Notes: generated from the sequence alone by a model not told the origin. A stretch of DNA of 64,000 nucleotides from Certhia americana (GCA_018697195.1 CM031857.1:68278841-68342840), one strand, 5' to 3'; positions 1 to 13,500 are shown, counted from the stretch's first letter. Made by a program: numbers and translations.

Positions 1-3
1 TAT

Positions 4-51
<48 letters not shown>
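1..51. repeat. (TTTA)n microsatellite
   Basis: Tandem TATT units run from the window edge to about 49; the array may extend off the left end. Confidence 0.95.
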
Positions 52-52
<1 letters not shown>

Positions 53-516
53 AGAACTAAAAGTGCTAACTTCAGGCTAACTTTTGAAGCAACGCTTAAA
101 ACTGCAGCCAGACCGTACCTCCCGCTACTGGGGTGCTGCAGCCGGTCCCGGCGCCGCCGCTGCCCTGCTGCTTGCTTGGCCTCACCGAGTGCAGAGGCTG
201 CTGCCCGAGGGGGCTCCCCGGGACCCGCCGGGAACCAGCACCCCTTGTCACCAGCCCCCGGTGGCCCCCCTCTCCCCGCCACGCACTGCCAGCTCCCCGG
301 GCACACGGCTTGAGCCAGGCTCAGGATCGCGCGGGCCTGGTAATAGAGATTCTATTTTAGTGTTGGCTGTTATTTCTATTCCTCGTGGGTACGTCCAGCC
401 TCATGAATACTGATGGCAATAAACTCGCAGGCTTTGAGGAGCGAGTTCTTTGGCGACGCGACCATTCTGTAGCCCTACCTTTATAGCCCGAGATGCTCAA
501 TAAAGCAAGGGAGGCA

Positions 517-517
517 C

Positions 518-550
<33 letters not shown>
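517..550. repeat. (TA)n/(CA)n microsatellite
   Basis: About a dozen TA units followed by a few CA units. Simple repeat with no other signal. Confidence 0.9.
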
Positions 551-1724
551 TTTACTTGTATCCCGTAGTTTTCTCCGGCTTCAAATGCAGGAAATAGGCA
601 GAATTCCTTAATTGACTGAACTGCCTATCTCGAGGAAGCAATAAAGTAACCCCTTATTCCCACAGAGAAACGATTTATAAATTAATTACTGTAACCCATT
701 GTATTTGATTTCTCTTTTTAGGATTCCCCAAAGATGAATATACTAACGCTTATGATATTAACCATTAACGTCTGATCATAGTTTGCTATATTTCCCGAGT
801 TAAAAAAAAATAGCTAATGTGGACCCCACCACTCACTCTAAACCCTCTGGATATTTTCATTTCTGCACATGTTAGCTTTACACTTTGTAGCCGCGGTATT
901 TGTCCTACCCTGAGTGTCACTGGGGGCACAGAGACAAAACCTACAGTACATGTGTTATTTGGTGAAGTTCACAGAAAGTCAATATCCCATTTAAAGTAAA
1001 AGCTATTTTCCCTTTAAAATTATCAAAATTAACCTTCAGAAGAAAAAACCAAAACCCACAACAAAACACAACCAACCCTTTGGGTGAATGCACAAAAAGT
1101 ATTTCCTTGTCCTAATGAGGACTTTCCTGACATCAGCAAAGACCTGCTAATTACTGATGTACGAGCCGCAATAATTGCTTTTGCAGCCAAAGTGTAGAAT
1201 GTTGTCATATTAAAAATTGAAACGCTTGATGGTGATTTAAGTCCCAAGGTAGCTCACAACGTCCCCTTTCGGGAAAGGAGAGACCGGAGCTAGGCAGAGG
1301 TCCGATGGAAAACACTACAGGTCCTGAAGGTAGTGAAGTTTCTCTTTCTTTCGAGTGATGCGGGGGAATAGAAAAGCAAACCGAGAAGCCCTTCCAGCAA
1401 AACACCCCAGACCCTGCTCCCCTGCAGTCCCGCTCCGTGGGCACACCGGCTGCTGGCGTTCACCCGCGCCCGCGATCGCTGGCGCAGCGCGGGTGCCACG
1501 TTTCCATGGGGCAGCCGGAGAACGCAGCTTTCCCCCCCCAAGAGAGGCACGAAGGGCGCTCCGAGGGGACAGGGGTCGGTCGCCAGCCGCGTCTCACCGC
1601 GCTCCGGCTGCCCAAACGGGGAGCGGAGCGCTCAGCTCCCCCCGCCCCCCCCGCGCCAATCAAAGCACCTTCCGAGGGGCTGGGAAGTAGTTGCCTTGTC
1701 ATGTAACACATTGCCCTGATTTAT

Positions 1725-1862
1725 TATAAAATTTTAACGAAATCATGCATATTTTAACAGCCTTTAATCACTGCATGAAAATTTAATTCATGAACTGTAG
1801 CGCGTTTAAATAAATGAAGTGTTAATTCATTAGGATTAATTAATTTGTTAAAGGATTGTGTG
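1725..1862. promoter_or_regulatory. Homeodomain/POU-like binding-site cluster (candidate enhancer)
   Basis: An AT-rich block between two CpG patches is packed with homeodomain-type cores: ATGCATATTTTAAC, CTTTAATCA, GCATGAAAATTTAATTCATG (with CATGAA/TTCATG arms), GTTAATTCATTAGGATTAAT and TAATTTGTTAAAG. Several resemble the Brn3/POU4 type of site, an ATGAATTAAT-like core. Composition and density resemble conserved developmental enhancers, but conservation has not been tested. Confidence 0.4.
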
Positions 1863-2499
1863 CAAGGTTAAGGTGGAAGAAAAACTCTTTGTTAGTTTCG
1901 AGTCTTAATCACCGCGTTTTGTTAACAGCGAAGGTGGGAAGAAAAAAAACGCAAAGAGCGTTTGTGCGGGGCGGGGGAACCAGGGGAGGACAGCACCGGG
2001 GGAGGAGTGGCCCACGGACAGGGGACACCTCGACCTCCCCCGGCTTTTCTTCACAGCTGGGGACCGTAATCCTGTGTGAGCAGAGGGGCGTCGAGTCCCG
2101 GGAGGGAAGGGATGGGGCAGGGGCAGCCCCACGATACCCTCTGAGCAGGGCGTAAGGGCTCCGTGCCGCTTTCCTGGGTGGCAGCCAGCGCAAACACGTC
2201 TCTCCCCAAAGCTCTAAGACGGCCAGGATAAAAAGCACCCCCGACAGCGCTTTCTGAGAGATCCGGGTGGCCGCGGAGCCGCCCAGCGCTGCGGCTGGTC
2301 CCTCCTGCTTTTCCAAGCATGTTACCAAGGGGAGAGTGACCTGGGGAAGGGACAGGGACTCTCTGCTCATCCGGTCCCTGGGTTCCCCCGGCACTTTCTG
2401 TTGGCTTGGAACGGGCACCCGATGGCCCCATGAGCATTGTGTAGGAGTAGCTTGGCCACTTGTCCTCCTAGCTTCTCTGAAAACCAGCACCCACACAGC

Positions 2500-5214
2500 C
2501 TGTAAGAGCTTTAGGGAGGAGATAATGCTTTCTACCTAGAAAAGCTGAAAAAACCATGAATACTCGACTTCATTTGTTCTACACCCCAGTTTTACTCTCC
2601 CATTCTCTCTCACCACTCCCACAGCTGTCAAAGCACAGACAAGCTTGCTCCTACGTGAGCTGTGCTTTTCCCTCCACCCTTCAGCTAGTGAAGATGGCTT
2701 TTCCTGTTAGGGCTGAGGGCACTGAGGTAGTAATGCAATGCTGGGCCACAACAGGATAGCCAGGCCACCCCTTTAGGCCAGGCCGGACAAGCAGGCAGCT
2801 TGTCACAGCAGTAGAGGTCTGCTGCAAGTGATCAAGGCACAGGGAAGGCTGGACCTGGATTAGTAGCCAGAGGGGAAATCCTTGGAATAACCATGAACCC
2901 CCATACTGAGTTATGAGTTACTGAAACCCCCAGAGCTGCTTTTCCTTGGTCCAGACCTGGGAAGGAAGAAGCGTAGGAGCCTCAGTCCATTTACATGGGG
3001 ATGCTCTTATGCCAAAAAGGAGCAAAGAAGGAGCATCCACAGTTTGCAAAACCCGTACCATAAACACAGCACAAAAGAGTAAAGACTATATTTCAAGCCT
3101 ACAGTTGTTGGGAGTCAGAGGCATGACTTGGATGCTGTGCAAGAATTAGGATCATACTCAGTTTAAACTGCCTCGAAAGGGCATTATTGGTTGAGGGAAA
3201 CAGGTGAGAAATGAAGAAGGTTGAAGGATGAGAGACCAAACTAGCACACCTTGTACTGCATATAGAAACTGCACATTGTCCCCCTTGCCCTCTTTTTAAA
3301 GGTTCTTCAAGAAGATACAATAGAGCACATTTAAAACGAAACACAGCCCAAGTCAGTACCTGGAACTTGCAGGCACAGCTATTCTGGTAGCCCCTCAGCC
3401 AGGGAAACAATACCAAGCAGAAATGGACTCTCACAAGGTCTACAGGGAATGGTGAGTAAGCAGGTCACTTGTCAGATTTCACTAACAAACTTAGACTGGT
3501 AGCAAACTCACTTTCCTGAGCTACTTACAGTCCTGGAGAGCATTCTCATGTGTTAAAACCTGCAAATTGCCCTGCATTTCGTACAGTAGGTATTGCTAGA
3601 TGAAGTAAAAATTTTATGAGCTATTAAATATCATTAAACATCATATATCTCTGTATATCACTTGGAAATGTCTATTGTCTTAATAAAAATTCTAATAGTA
3701 AAGTTGTAGATCTTGTAGATCAGTTCTACATTACTACATAACTAGGTAACTACCATAAAAAATTAACTGCAATGAACTCTAGTTTAGGCCATTTTATCAA
3801 GTCCAGAAAGAGATTAGGCAAGCAAGGCATTGACAGAACACAGCCTGGAGAACTGAAACCCCATGAACAACTCAGAAATTCATATCTGAAGAAACCCCAG
3901 TCATTACATATATATTCTACATATAGAAATTTTGGAGTTGATATTGTACTGATCACATCAATGAACTTTAAGCCAAGAGGAATGCAGGCTTTTTAACCTG
4001 AGGCTTGGCTCTTCTATCCATTCAAGCTGCAAGACACGTATGGTCAAAATATCTGTATTGAAAAGCAAGCCTGCATGTCATGTTCCTGCTCAAAGGACAA
4101 GTAACATGAAAAAAAACCCTAACTCCTTTAGTCTAGTTTGATTTCAGGCATGACACCAGTTCTATTCATGCCTCTGTAATGGGAAGTGAAACGTGAAAAA
4201 TCAAAGTATAAAATGAAGCCCAAAAATTCACTTCCTCCACATCACAATGAAACAAACCCACAACATACAGCACTTTCTGTGTTTGTGATTACTGTGTAGA
4301 ACAAGGATGTTTTAAAAGTGTTTGTCTCTTCTCCCAGAGTTGAAGCAAGGCAGCATTTTTTTGACTTTTAGTAAAACTTGTCAAATCAAGTAACAGGTAA
4401 TTTCCAGACGGTTTTGAGAGCTCCCTAATTTCTGAAAAATATATTAAAATTGAACAACTAGATTTTTCTGTGAAGATTAAACTCAGGTGGTATACTGAAA
4501 GCAGCATAGGCAAGCACAATGCCATCCTGCCTGTCACCACGAAATGGTTCTTGCATGTATGGCTTCAATGTTGATTTTTTGGTAAAGCTCAAAAAAGAAA
4601 AATCCCAGTTCAGAATGAACATTCCAACTACACAAATGCATGCTCACATTACAATGGGAAGTGTAGTTCTTGTTCAAACAGCTTACAGAACTTTACAAGA
4701 TGAGCCTTCTACAATATTGAAATTTTCCAAGTGGCTATCACTCTTTGAAAAGGGACAAAAGGCAGTATATGGATTTTTCATATCATAGGTATTGATGAAG
4801 CGAGGACGTCTGTTTCTAAGAAATGCCATCAGAGGCCTACACAGAAGAAAAAAACCCCTGCATCTTGTAATTAAATATGGCCTTAGAAAAACTTAAAACA
4901 CAATAATGCAAAGAAACCAATTTTGCTCTGCTGCTTAATTAGGTCTCCTGCCTGTAGCAGGCCATCACATAATGTTGACCTATGCAATACTTTATGGAAG
5001 AGTCACCTCCAGAGAGGCTGAAAGCCATTTCCATCAACTGTATCGATGCTGACACTGGAATGGTAGTATGTCTAACAAGGAGGAGGAAGGGAGGGGTTCT
5101 TTTTTGGTGAATAAGCTCAGGTTTATGCTTTACGAAACAGATATGTATTTTCCAAATTAGGAAAAAAAGTTTTTTTTTTTGCTAATTCAATATTTGAGGC
5201 AACATCAAGGATTA
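2500..5214. other. Intergenic DNA downstream of OBI1
   Basis: Ordinary unique sequence between the CpG-rich left end and the presumed OBI1 poly(A) site. I see no gene, no transposon and no extended repeat. Confidence 0.7.
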
Positions 5215-5231
5215 CAGTGCTTCTAACATGT

Positions 5232-5237
5232 TTTATT
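5232..5237 (-). terminator. OBI1: OBI1 polyadenylation signal AATAAA
   Basis: Canonical hexamer on the minus strand about 800 nt past the OBI1 stop, followed 15-25 nt later by a plausible CA cleavage site and then a T/G-containing stretch. It is the first canonical AATAAA I see past the stop codon. Confidence 0.6.
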
Positions 5238-5258
5238 CAATTCACATAGAAAAGCATG

Positions 5259-5297
5259 CAGTATTAATGTAAAATGGTACAGTATTAATGTAAGATG
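5259..5297. repeat. Two-copy 21-bp tandem duplication near OBI1 poly(A) signal
   Basis: CAGTATTAATGTAAAATG is repeated 21 bp downstream as CAGTATTAATGTAAGATG. It lies just upstream, in transcript sense, of the AATAAA signal in the presumed 3' UTR. Confidence 0.85.
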
Positions 5298-6031
5298 TTC
5301 AGTGCACATTAGGTAAACAAATCATTAGCATACAAACCCATTTTTATGGTCTATACAGCATACTAAACACATTTAGAATAACAATGATTTTTGGGAACTA
5401 AATTAAAAATTGTGCATTACTTCAAAAAGAGACAAGCCATAATTGCAGTGTTAAAAGTGATGTTTTCTAACTGAAGTGCCGTGACCCTGAAAAGAAAGGG
5501 GCTGCTACTTTACACTCACTTAAAACAAGAATTTCAGTACAGTACAGTGCTATGAAACAGTCAAAACAGGAACATTTCCTCTGGGAAGCAAGTTTTAGGG
5601 CAAAACTGACATTAATGTATAGCAATTCCATGAATCCATAGGATACAGGGTTATTAGCTGCCTTACATGCACAAAATGTAATCTTTAGGAAGGGGAAATG
5701 TAACCTTTAATTCTTACATAAATGACTAATTTGACAAGACCACTTAGAACGTTAGCTGTGCTTACAATTGGAAGAGCAAGTCACCTGAAAACTTAAAGAG
5801 CACCAAAAACTCTCAAGCCCTCAGGTAAATAAAATGCCCAGACAAAGAAAAGAATCTGGAATGGTTCTTCCTTGGGAAAGAGTTTGTAATAGGCAGGTGA
5901 GTGTTCAGTTTTCACGTAGTTGAAAACAACAGGATCAGATTGCATGGAAGTCATTAAAAATTAAGTTCACCTGTAAATATTAAACATTTGCAGGTTTACA
6001 ATGTTGAGTCACGTTTGATTTCCAAGCAGAA

Positions 6032-7535
6032 TCAGTTTTTGGTGGTTTTTGATGGACTAGCACTGGAAAGGCTGTTTTGAATTTTCCTCTTGGCTGACTG
6101 ACTGACATTTTTATTCTTCCTTTCAGCTGTAAAGGAAGACACCCAAGGAGGATTAATCTGACTCTGCAGATCAGATGACATCTTTAAAAAACATGAAGCA
6201 AACTTCTGTTCCTCAAACAACCTTTGTGAGTTACTGAACAGTACATTTGGGGAAAAGTCCCTTTGAAACAAAGAGTTTGGAGGTTTGGCATCATTAGCCA
6301 CTACATTTTGGCCTGTAAACAGTGGGAAGTGGTCATTCATATCTACATCAGATGGGGAAAGGCTGGAAAACATGGCAGGTTTCCAGCCAGTTCTGTCAGC
6401 TACCAGATCGCTTGTCTCTGGACACTTCATACTCTGCTCCTCATTCATCCCCTCCAGATTCTTCTCTGTTCCATTCAGAAGTTTAGCACATTCTGTTGAC
6501 TTTGAAGAACCATCAAGATCAGAGGACTTGAAATTATAGCACGGACTCTTGCTGTTGTCAGATTCGGACATCATGGAGTCCAGCTCAGAAATTTTATCGA
6601 GGTAGGCAGCATCCATGGAGGCCTCGCTGGAGGTTCTTGTGCGGTTCATTTCAGAAGAACAGAGAGTATGCAATCTCTTAGGTAAGCAAGAACTTGTTTT
6701 ATCACTGGACTTGGCTCTGGTCTCATCTGACTGACCAGCTACTGAATTTTGCTCTGATCCATCAAAATCTAAGTTCTCAGCAAAATTTGTTGCGCAGGTG
6801 CCCCAAACTCCTGATTTTCCTGCAGTAAAGCAGTTTAGCTTCTTTTCACTATTACAGTTGCTTGTGCTGTGCTTGGAAGAATCTTTGCTGCAACCATCTG
6901 AAGTGTCATGAAACTCTTCAAATCTTAGTTTTCTCAGGAATGTTGATGGTTTTCTTGCATTTTCTTTTCCATCAGGAGTATTCAGTTGAAGGCGGCTGAG
7001 AGACAGAAAAGGAGTGCACGGTGGTGGAAGATCATAAAGCTCTTCATCTTTGTAAGGGGTACATTCCTCAATTTTATTCCACTGGTCTTCTAAGCAGGCA
7101 TCCATATTTGTGCTATTTTCATCCAGGAGAACCCTGTGACATCCTGGAAATAGTTCTTTCTTTGGGGCACATTTGGTATTTGAGCTATTCAAGCCATCTT
7201 GACTAGAAGAGCTTAAACAAGTTCCCCCACTTGTCAGTTGCTCAAGACTGTCAGGGCTTTGACTGGTATTCAAAGACTTTTCCTCCTCAGCCTGAGTTTT
7301 CAAACATGTTGTATCTTCACTGCTCTCACCTCCTTCAGCATCTGTGGAAAGCACTCTCTCACTAACAGCACTCACTGTCTGGCTTCCTTTGCCTGCCTTT
7401 TTCAGCTGTAAAAGCTGACACTCTATTTCTTCTATGTATTTATCACTTCTTTCCAATGCCTTTTTCAGACGGTTCATTTCACGTTCACTTTGCTCCACTT
7501 TGGAATGAAGTGCAGCTACTGTAAACCTACCAAAT
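6032..7535 (-). CDS. OBI1: OBI1 coding exon 6 (coiled-coil end and Ser-rich tail)
   Basis: The large terminal exon encodes residues 214-713 and the TGA stop at 6034-6032. It opens with FGRFTVAALHSKVEQ and a last coiled coil (225-259), then a long, probably disordered Ser/Thr/Asp-rich tail. Conserved islands are CTPYKDEELYDLP near 374-385, MNRTRTSSEASMDAAYLDK at 509 onward with ELDSMMSESDNSKSPC, and the basic end KRKIQNSLSSASPSK. These islands are the strongest evidence for the family assignment. The acceptor is TTTATTGCAG at 7536. Open reading frame upstream of 7535 is intron read-through, not coding. Confidence 0.97.
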
Positions 7536-10500
7536 CTGCAATAAATAAAAAAGAAAGAAAATATTAAACTAGAAAAAGAGATTCTTGTGAAGGTTTGCAA
7601 GCTCATTTCAAGACAGAACTAAGCCACTTAATACTGTTAATTTGAAAACAAAAGTCAGAACTTCTATCTGCTATTATGTAAAAAAAAACCCAACCCTGAA
7701 ATCATCACAAATAACATAAAGATGGAGGTGATACACGAAAAGACAAAATTAAAGTATTAGTGGTAGCAAGGCAATAACATGCAGATTACCCTTCCAGGGG
7801 CTGGTTCTATCAATTCAATTCAAATATGCATGAAGAATTATCCCCTAAAACAATGGCAAAGATTTATGATAACATTTGAACAGTGGTCCACATCTTGAAA
7901 TATTTACATTCAATCATTTTCTTACAGTACAGCAGTGTTTTACAACACATTTCTTTCACAATGTCACCTTGTCAAAAACAAAATGCTGATATGAAATGCC
8001 GAATGAAACTGCATTAGTCCTTTGAGGTGGTTTAAATACTTACATAGACCATTTCAATTACGTTCCTGTTAGATATACAGCTTTTCCTCACCCATCCTGT
8101 TGATGGTATATCCACTTACTTTGAGATATTTGTTTTTCTGAGCTTTACAGCCAGAACAATCTGATTTCTATCTTGACTCCACATGAAAATCTGCTGTTTG
8201 AGGTTTGTGAAAATTGTATGCTTGTAGGGTTTCCAGCTTGAGCACATTTTCAATTGCCAAGATATGGACTTTCCTTCCCCTCATCCTCCACCAGCTTTCA
8301 AAACTGACCTCACCCAGAGGGCAGGTGAAGGTTTCAGCTATATGCCCTGACTAATTCTAACCTGTCACTGACAGGTGAGCACCAGGGAATTCCCTGCCCC
8401 ATCCAAGGCTTTCAATTTACAGAAAGAAAAAACAATTAATGTTCTGATATTACTAGAAAGGAGGGAAGGACCTGCAGCCACCCTACAACTCTGACAAATA
8501 AGGTTTTATATCACAAAGAAAAGACAATTCTGTATGTGGGCTTACAATGAATTCCATTTTCCATCTTGCAGCTCCATGTTACAGGACAGGTTTATATTTG
8601 CTCTTTCTGCATGAACACTGCCTGAAATGTCTACATTTTTCTTTGTCTGCCTGTCCCTCCCTCAGAGGCACACTGAATTTACATTCCATTTCCCCCATTT
8701 CAGCAGCTCACCTCTTTACAAAATGCTCCCACTGCAACCCTTGTATCAGTCAAATCTGAAGGTGGTGTACCTGTGGCCTAAAACTATGCTGGCAAAACAG
8801 CCATGGATCCATGCGTGCATTTCCAGTAAACAATCAAACCATATTCTGCTTCTTCAAGTCGTGAGCCCGAAGCAGCAGGAAGCTGCTGTATGCTGACAAC
8901 TGCAATACAATTAACTGGACAGCTGGGGAAAGCAATAAGGGCTATCATAAGCCCCAAAAACTTGGGCAGGAGTGACCAGATCTTCTGATGTATTTCACTG
9001 TTCGACTGCTTCTGCACATTTAAAGAACTCTGAAGACATTGGGGTAGATGGTTCAGTGATGGGTAAGATTTACACAACATTCTAAGTCACTTCTGTCACA
9101 GCTAGCAGACACTTTTTAAATCAGATTAGCTTAAGCCTCACCCAGAAACACAGAATTGGTGCGTGCCATTCACTTCCTTGTCGATGAGAAATGGCAATGT
9201 AGAAGTTTTATATTTAGTAAGATTTCTTTTTTTCCCCAAAAGAAGCTAGCTGGACTGCAACTCCACACTGCCTCTACCCAATTATCTTCACCTTCATACA
9301 AAAGAAGACAGACCAATTTTCATTTGTTTACTCTCTGGAAAACAAGTTTTCCCAACTGTTTATAGCAGTTGGTCCATTTCTAGCTGCACACCAGGGGGAA
9401 ATAGAAAAAAGGCACAGAAGACTTTCCTCTCCCCTATGAAACTAGGTAAAAGCAGAATCACAGCTCAAGAATGTTTCCATTATATTTTCAGGGGAAGGAG
9501 GCTACATGAAATAAGCATCCTTATGTACAACAGATTTTGTCTTTTTTCCTCCTTCAGTAAACACAGATTTTGGTTTAAGATACGGAAGGAGTTTCTGTAG
9601 CACAGCAGGTCCCAAGCAAGACCTTTCCCACTTCCTGAGGTGATCCAAAAGTATTTATTTTGCCTTTCTCTAACAGACCTATTCACACAACCTTACAGGA
9701 GCAAACCCTACACTCCTTAATAAAAGACAGAAAGATGATGCAAAAATACAGTTTGGCTGATTAGCCAAGCAAGAGAAAGAGAAAAATGCTTCTGTAAAAC
9801 AAGCAAGATTTTCTGGAGACTCCTGTAACAGACATGCTGACATAAAAACTAAAACATGTTTACATTTATATGCATACCTGGTAATTCCTTTTTAATGGAA
9901 GAATGGTGTAATATGTTTATTTAATGCAAATAGCATTAGTGACAGCCTGAGATTTGCTTATGAGGAAGCACTGTATTCTCAAGTGTAACTTTTATAACAA
10001 GTGTCCTCAGGTTAAAGAAATACAGTATGTTGTTCAAAGGCAAATAGCATCACTAATATGTTAATTGTTGCAGAGGGATGTGCTTGGGATTTTGGTTTTT
10101 AGAAATGTAACATATGACAAGCTGCCTACAAAGTTACTTCTACAGTTAGGCATTAGAACAGTAGTTGCTTTCTGTTCCTGCTTTAAGACTTGCATACATT
10201 TATTTCTCACATTTTCAAGGGGACAGACTTTTAAGACAGCTAATTACTCCAGATATAGGTGCTTTAGTGACTGATCTAGCAAGTCAGAAAAGAGTTTGAA
10301 AACATTCATATTTTAGTCCCCATTTCCCCAAACCAAACCACTCGTAAGAGATTTTTTCTTTTATTTTCCTTCAGATGTACACTGAGCCATGCTGTAGCCA
10401 AAAAATTACGGTCTTACGATAATAACAACAGAATGCAATACACTTACATGAAAATAAATTCAAGTTTCACCTGACAATCTAGATAAATTATATTTCCTGA

Positions 10501-13500
10501 AGTATTTGAATTATTTCACACTTGGTAGCAAGGTGATGAATTCTTCAGTAGATGTTAAGGTATTTAATATACATGTGGTAAAGAGCACACATACACCAAA
10601 AGGACAGCCATATCCTCACACACGGACAGACTTTTGAGTGTTAGGATCTTTTTTTTAGTTGTATCACTGAGACTACGACTTTGGACCTCACTGCATTTCA
10701 AGTACATCCTTCATACAGAAAACTGCAAACCCAGAAAAACAAATAATCACTCATAAAGTGAACAGGAACACTTCAGGTGGGATTTGGATCCTCAACACAT
10801 ACACCTAACAATATTTTACATCACCTTAAGTCTTTTATGTGACTGCTGAGCCCCAGATATCACTCTAGAAGGATGAATCTACAGACCCTGTATTACAGCT
10901 AACAGCCCCAGGAACATGTAGTGGATATTACAGTGTCTGAAATGACACTGGATGCCTAGATGAACATTTCAAATTCCTACTTCAGGACCTTTTCTCAGTC
11001 AGAGTCCCTTTTCTTGTTCCAGCATGATTCTGACTTGACACCAATCAGAAAGCTGCAGCCATCTCTCACCTTCAGCGAGAAATGCTTCAGTGAGCAGAAG
11101 AATTAACATTGCTGGAGTCACCCTCCTTTGCTTTTCTCCACACCTGCTCCCTCAGTTATGTTTCAGTACTCCTATCAGGGATACAGTTACTTTTCTTCAC
11201 AGTAGCTACTATGGAACTATGTTTTGGACTTGTGATGGAAACAATGCTGATAACACAGGGATGTTTTAGCTGCTCCTGCGCAGTTCTTACAACAGAGTCA
11301 AGGCATCTTCTGCCTCTCAACCCACTTGTAAGGAGACTGGAGGTACACAAGAAGCTGGGGAGGGACACAGCTGGGGCAGCTGATCCCAACACACCAAAGG
11401 AATATTCCAGATTATTAACTCATTACACTCAGAATAAAAAGCTGGGAAAAGAAGAAGCAAATGCGGGATATTCTGAGTGACCATGTTTGTTTCCTGAAGT
11501 CACTGTTAGGCACAGATGGAGACCCACCTTCCTGGAGACGTCTGAACACCTGTCTGTGGGAAGTGGGGAATGAATTCCTTGGTTGGCTTTGCTTGTGCAC
11601 AGCTTTTCTTTCCCTACTTAACTGTCTTTATCTCAACCCATGTTGAGATATGAAAAAAATGTGGTTTTTCACTTTTACTTCTCCGCTTCTCTACCCTGGG
11701 AAGGGAATGAGTGAGAGGCTGTGTGGAGCTTAGTTGCTGCCTGAGGTTAAGCCACAACAGCTTCTGAAGAAGTCCGTTTAGAAACTCTTTGGGAAGTTGA
11801 GGAACAAATTTTTCAGTTGTTTCTTCCTTCTCTTCTTACCTATCAGTTCTGCAAATTCAGTTTTAGGGTTTTATTCTACATATCAGTGACCACTAACTGC
11901 AGCATGTCTGTCTGACTGAGCCTTGAGTCAGTTTAAAACCACACATCCTCATACAAACTCCTCTCTTTCTGGATGGCAATCAATTGCAACTAACAGTTTT
12001 CTTGTATAACCACTTCCTGAAGACTGGGACTGCAAGGGTGCTATGGAAATCGACTCTCCAATTCTAATCACCTGATGGCCCAGCCTGAGGACCACCCTGA
12101 AGTTCAGGATGCATGAGTATGATCCATGCTACAAAGGAAACAAAGGGTGGAAAATGGAAAATGACAAGGTACACTCAGGGCTTATTACAGTTTGAGACAA
12201 GGGCAATGCCAGAGCGGACAGCCAAACCCAGTCCCACCATTTAGATACACATTTTTACCTTGGCTTCTACAGTTAGATGGGAAGAAAGGTAGGAAATTAA
12301 AAAAAAACAAAAAAAACCCAACCCCGCTGAAAGACCTACGAGTTTCTATAGTTCTTTGGTGATATCATATACCAGCTGCACCAGTTCTGCAATTCCCCTC
12401 TATATCACCTATGAAAGGTGATCTCCAGAAACATCTTGGCAACAACCCAGGATTTATACAACTGTCTTAGAAGTGTGTCATATTTGCATAGACATCAGAA
12501 CTGAGAAAAGAGCTACTGCCAGATGAGGGCCTATTCCCAGCAAGCAAAAAAAACCTACCCAAAACCCACAAAGTGTCAAGACATACCATCCACTGGGAAC
12601 AGACAAGTCAGGTACATTCTTTGAAGTGAGCTTCCACTTTCATGTAGGGAACTGCCTAAATTTAGACAAATATGTGAAGTCTCTCCAAGCATTTTAACAT
12701 CTATCAGTGAATCATCACTGGTTTTCCATGTAAGAAAGGCTGATTATCACCAGGGTCAGCAGACAGCAAAAGCAAGAAAGAATTATTTCAGAACTATTAA
12801 AAAAAAGAAACCCTACTGGAAAACCCACAAAACCACAGTGCGATCTGAATGTCCTTACCCATCTGCCTAAGGTTTAGATGTTCACACCTGAAGTGGGCAC
12901 TTTCTCAGGATTTGATGCTATGACTCAGAGTTCACTTGAAGGCTATTATATGCTACTTTCCTCTACTTTACTTTCAAGGCCACACTGTAGCTAGTCTTCG
13001 AAAATGGTTACTCCTCTGGACTAGCAAACTTGCAGGCAGAGATGTGAGACCATAGCCCAGTTTTATATCAGGGAAGACAGCACAAGTTCTTACCCTCTGC
13101 ACTCTGGACACAGGTTTTTAGAAGCCTATTTGTATGTCTGGTGAAATGCAGATTGAATTTAGTAGTCTGGTATGTGCAGAAATATTTGAGTTAGGTAAAA
13201 ATTGAATGTTGTAAAGAATGACCTAGAAAGTCAACTAGTTTAGATTTCAGTGTACCTGAAGTCCCAAATCTAGACAAGATAAACAGTAAAACTGAAGAAG
13301 AACTGCTCCGCCCTCCCTAAACTGCAACAAGAAAACAACTCACAAAACCAGAGAAAAGAGATAATGCAACAATTTTATGCATGTTACAGATAGTTTTTCA
13401 GACTGGGATTTTAACTGGCAGAAGGAATTAAATATTTAGGGAAAAGACTCCTAGGAAGCCTAGAAGTCTGGTTCAAACTGATTTGACTCTAACCATTCAT

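Larger units (their letters stand above)
1..2500. promoter_or_regulatory. CpG-rich patches, probably upstream of POU4F1 (off window)
   Basis: Three CpG-dense patches (about 110-340, 1440-1690, 1950-2430) alternate with AT-rich DNA. No open frame here resembles a known protein; the GC-rich frames are artefacts of composition. In other vertebrates POU4F1 lies next to the 3' end of OBI1 on the same strand, so this stretch would be upstream of POU4F1. That assignment is inference from synteny, since no POU4F1 coding sequence is in the window. A CCAAT motif sits near 1655 (GCGCCAATCAAAGCAC). Confidence 0.45.
5215..6031 (-). other. OBI1: OBI1 3' UTR (probable)
   Basis: AT-rich sequence follows the OBI1 stop for about 800 nt with no open frame. 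The end is placed a little downstream of an AATAAA on the minus strand (5237-5232). A variant ATTAAA near 5712-5707 could give a shorter transcript. The exact cleavage point is inferred. Confidence 0.6.

Noticed and set aside
40..2496. Several overlapping open frames of 75-195 codons in the CpG-rich left end
   Set aside because: They occur on both strands and several frames at once, are low-complexity Pro/Arg/Ala/Gly-rich, and show no family motif; typical of GC-rich noncoding DNA.
7536..7606. N-terminal part of the long minus-strand frame that includes OBI1 exon 6
   Set aside because: This is intron read-through; the TTGCAG acceptor at 7536 and protein homology set the exon start at 7535.
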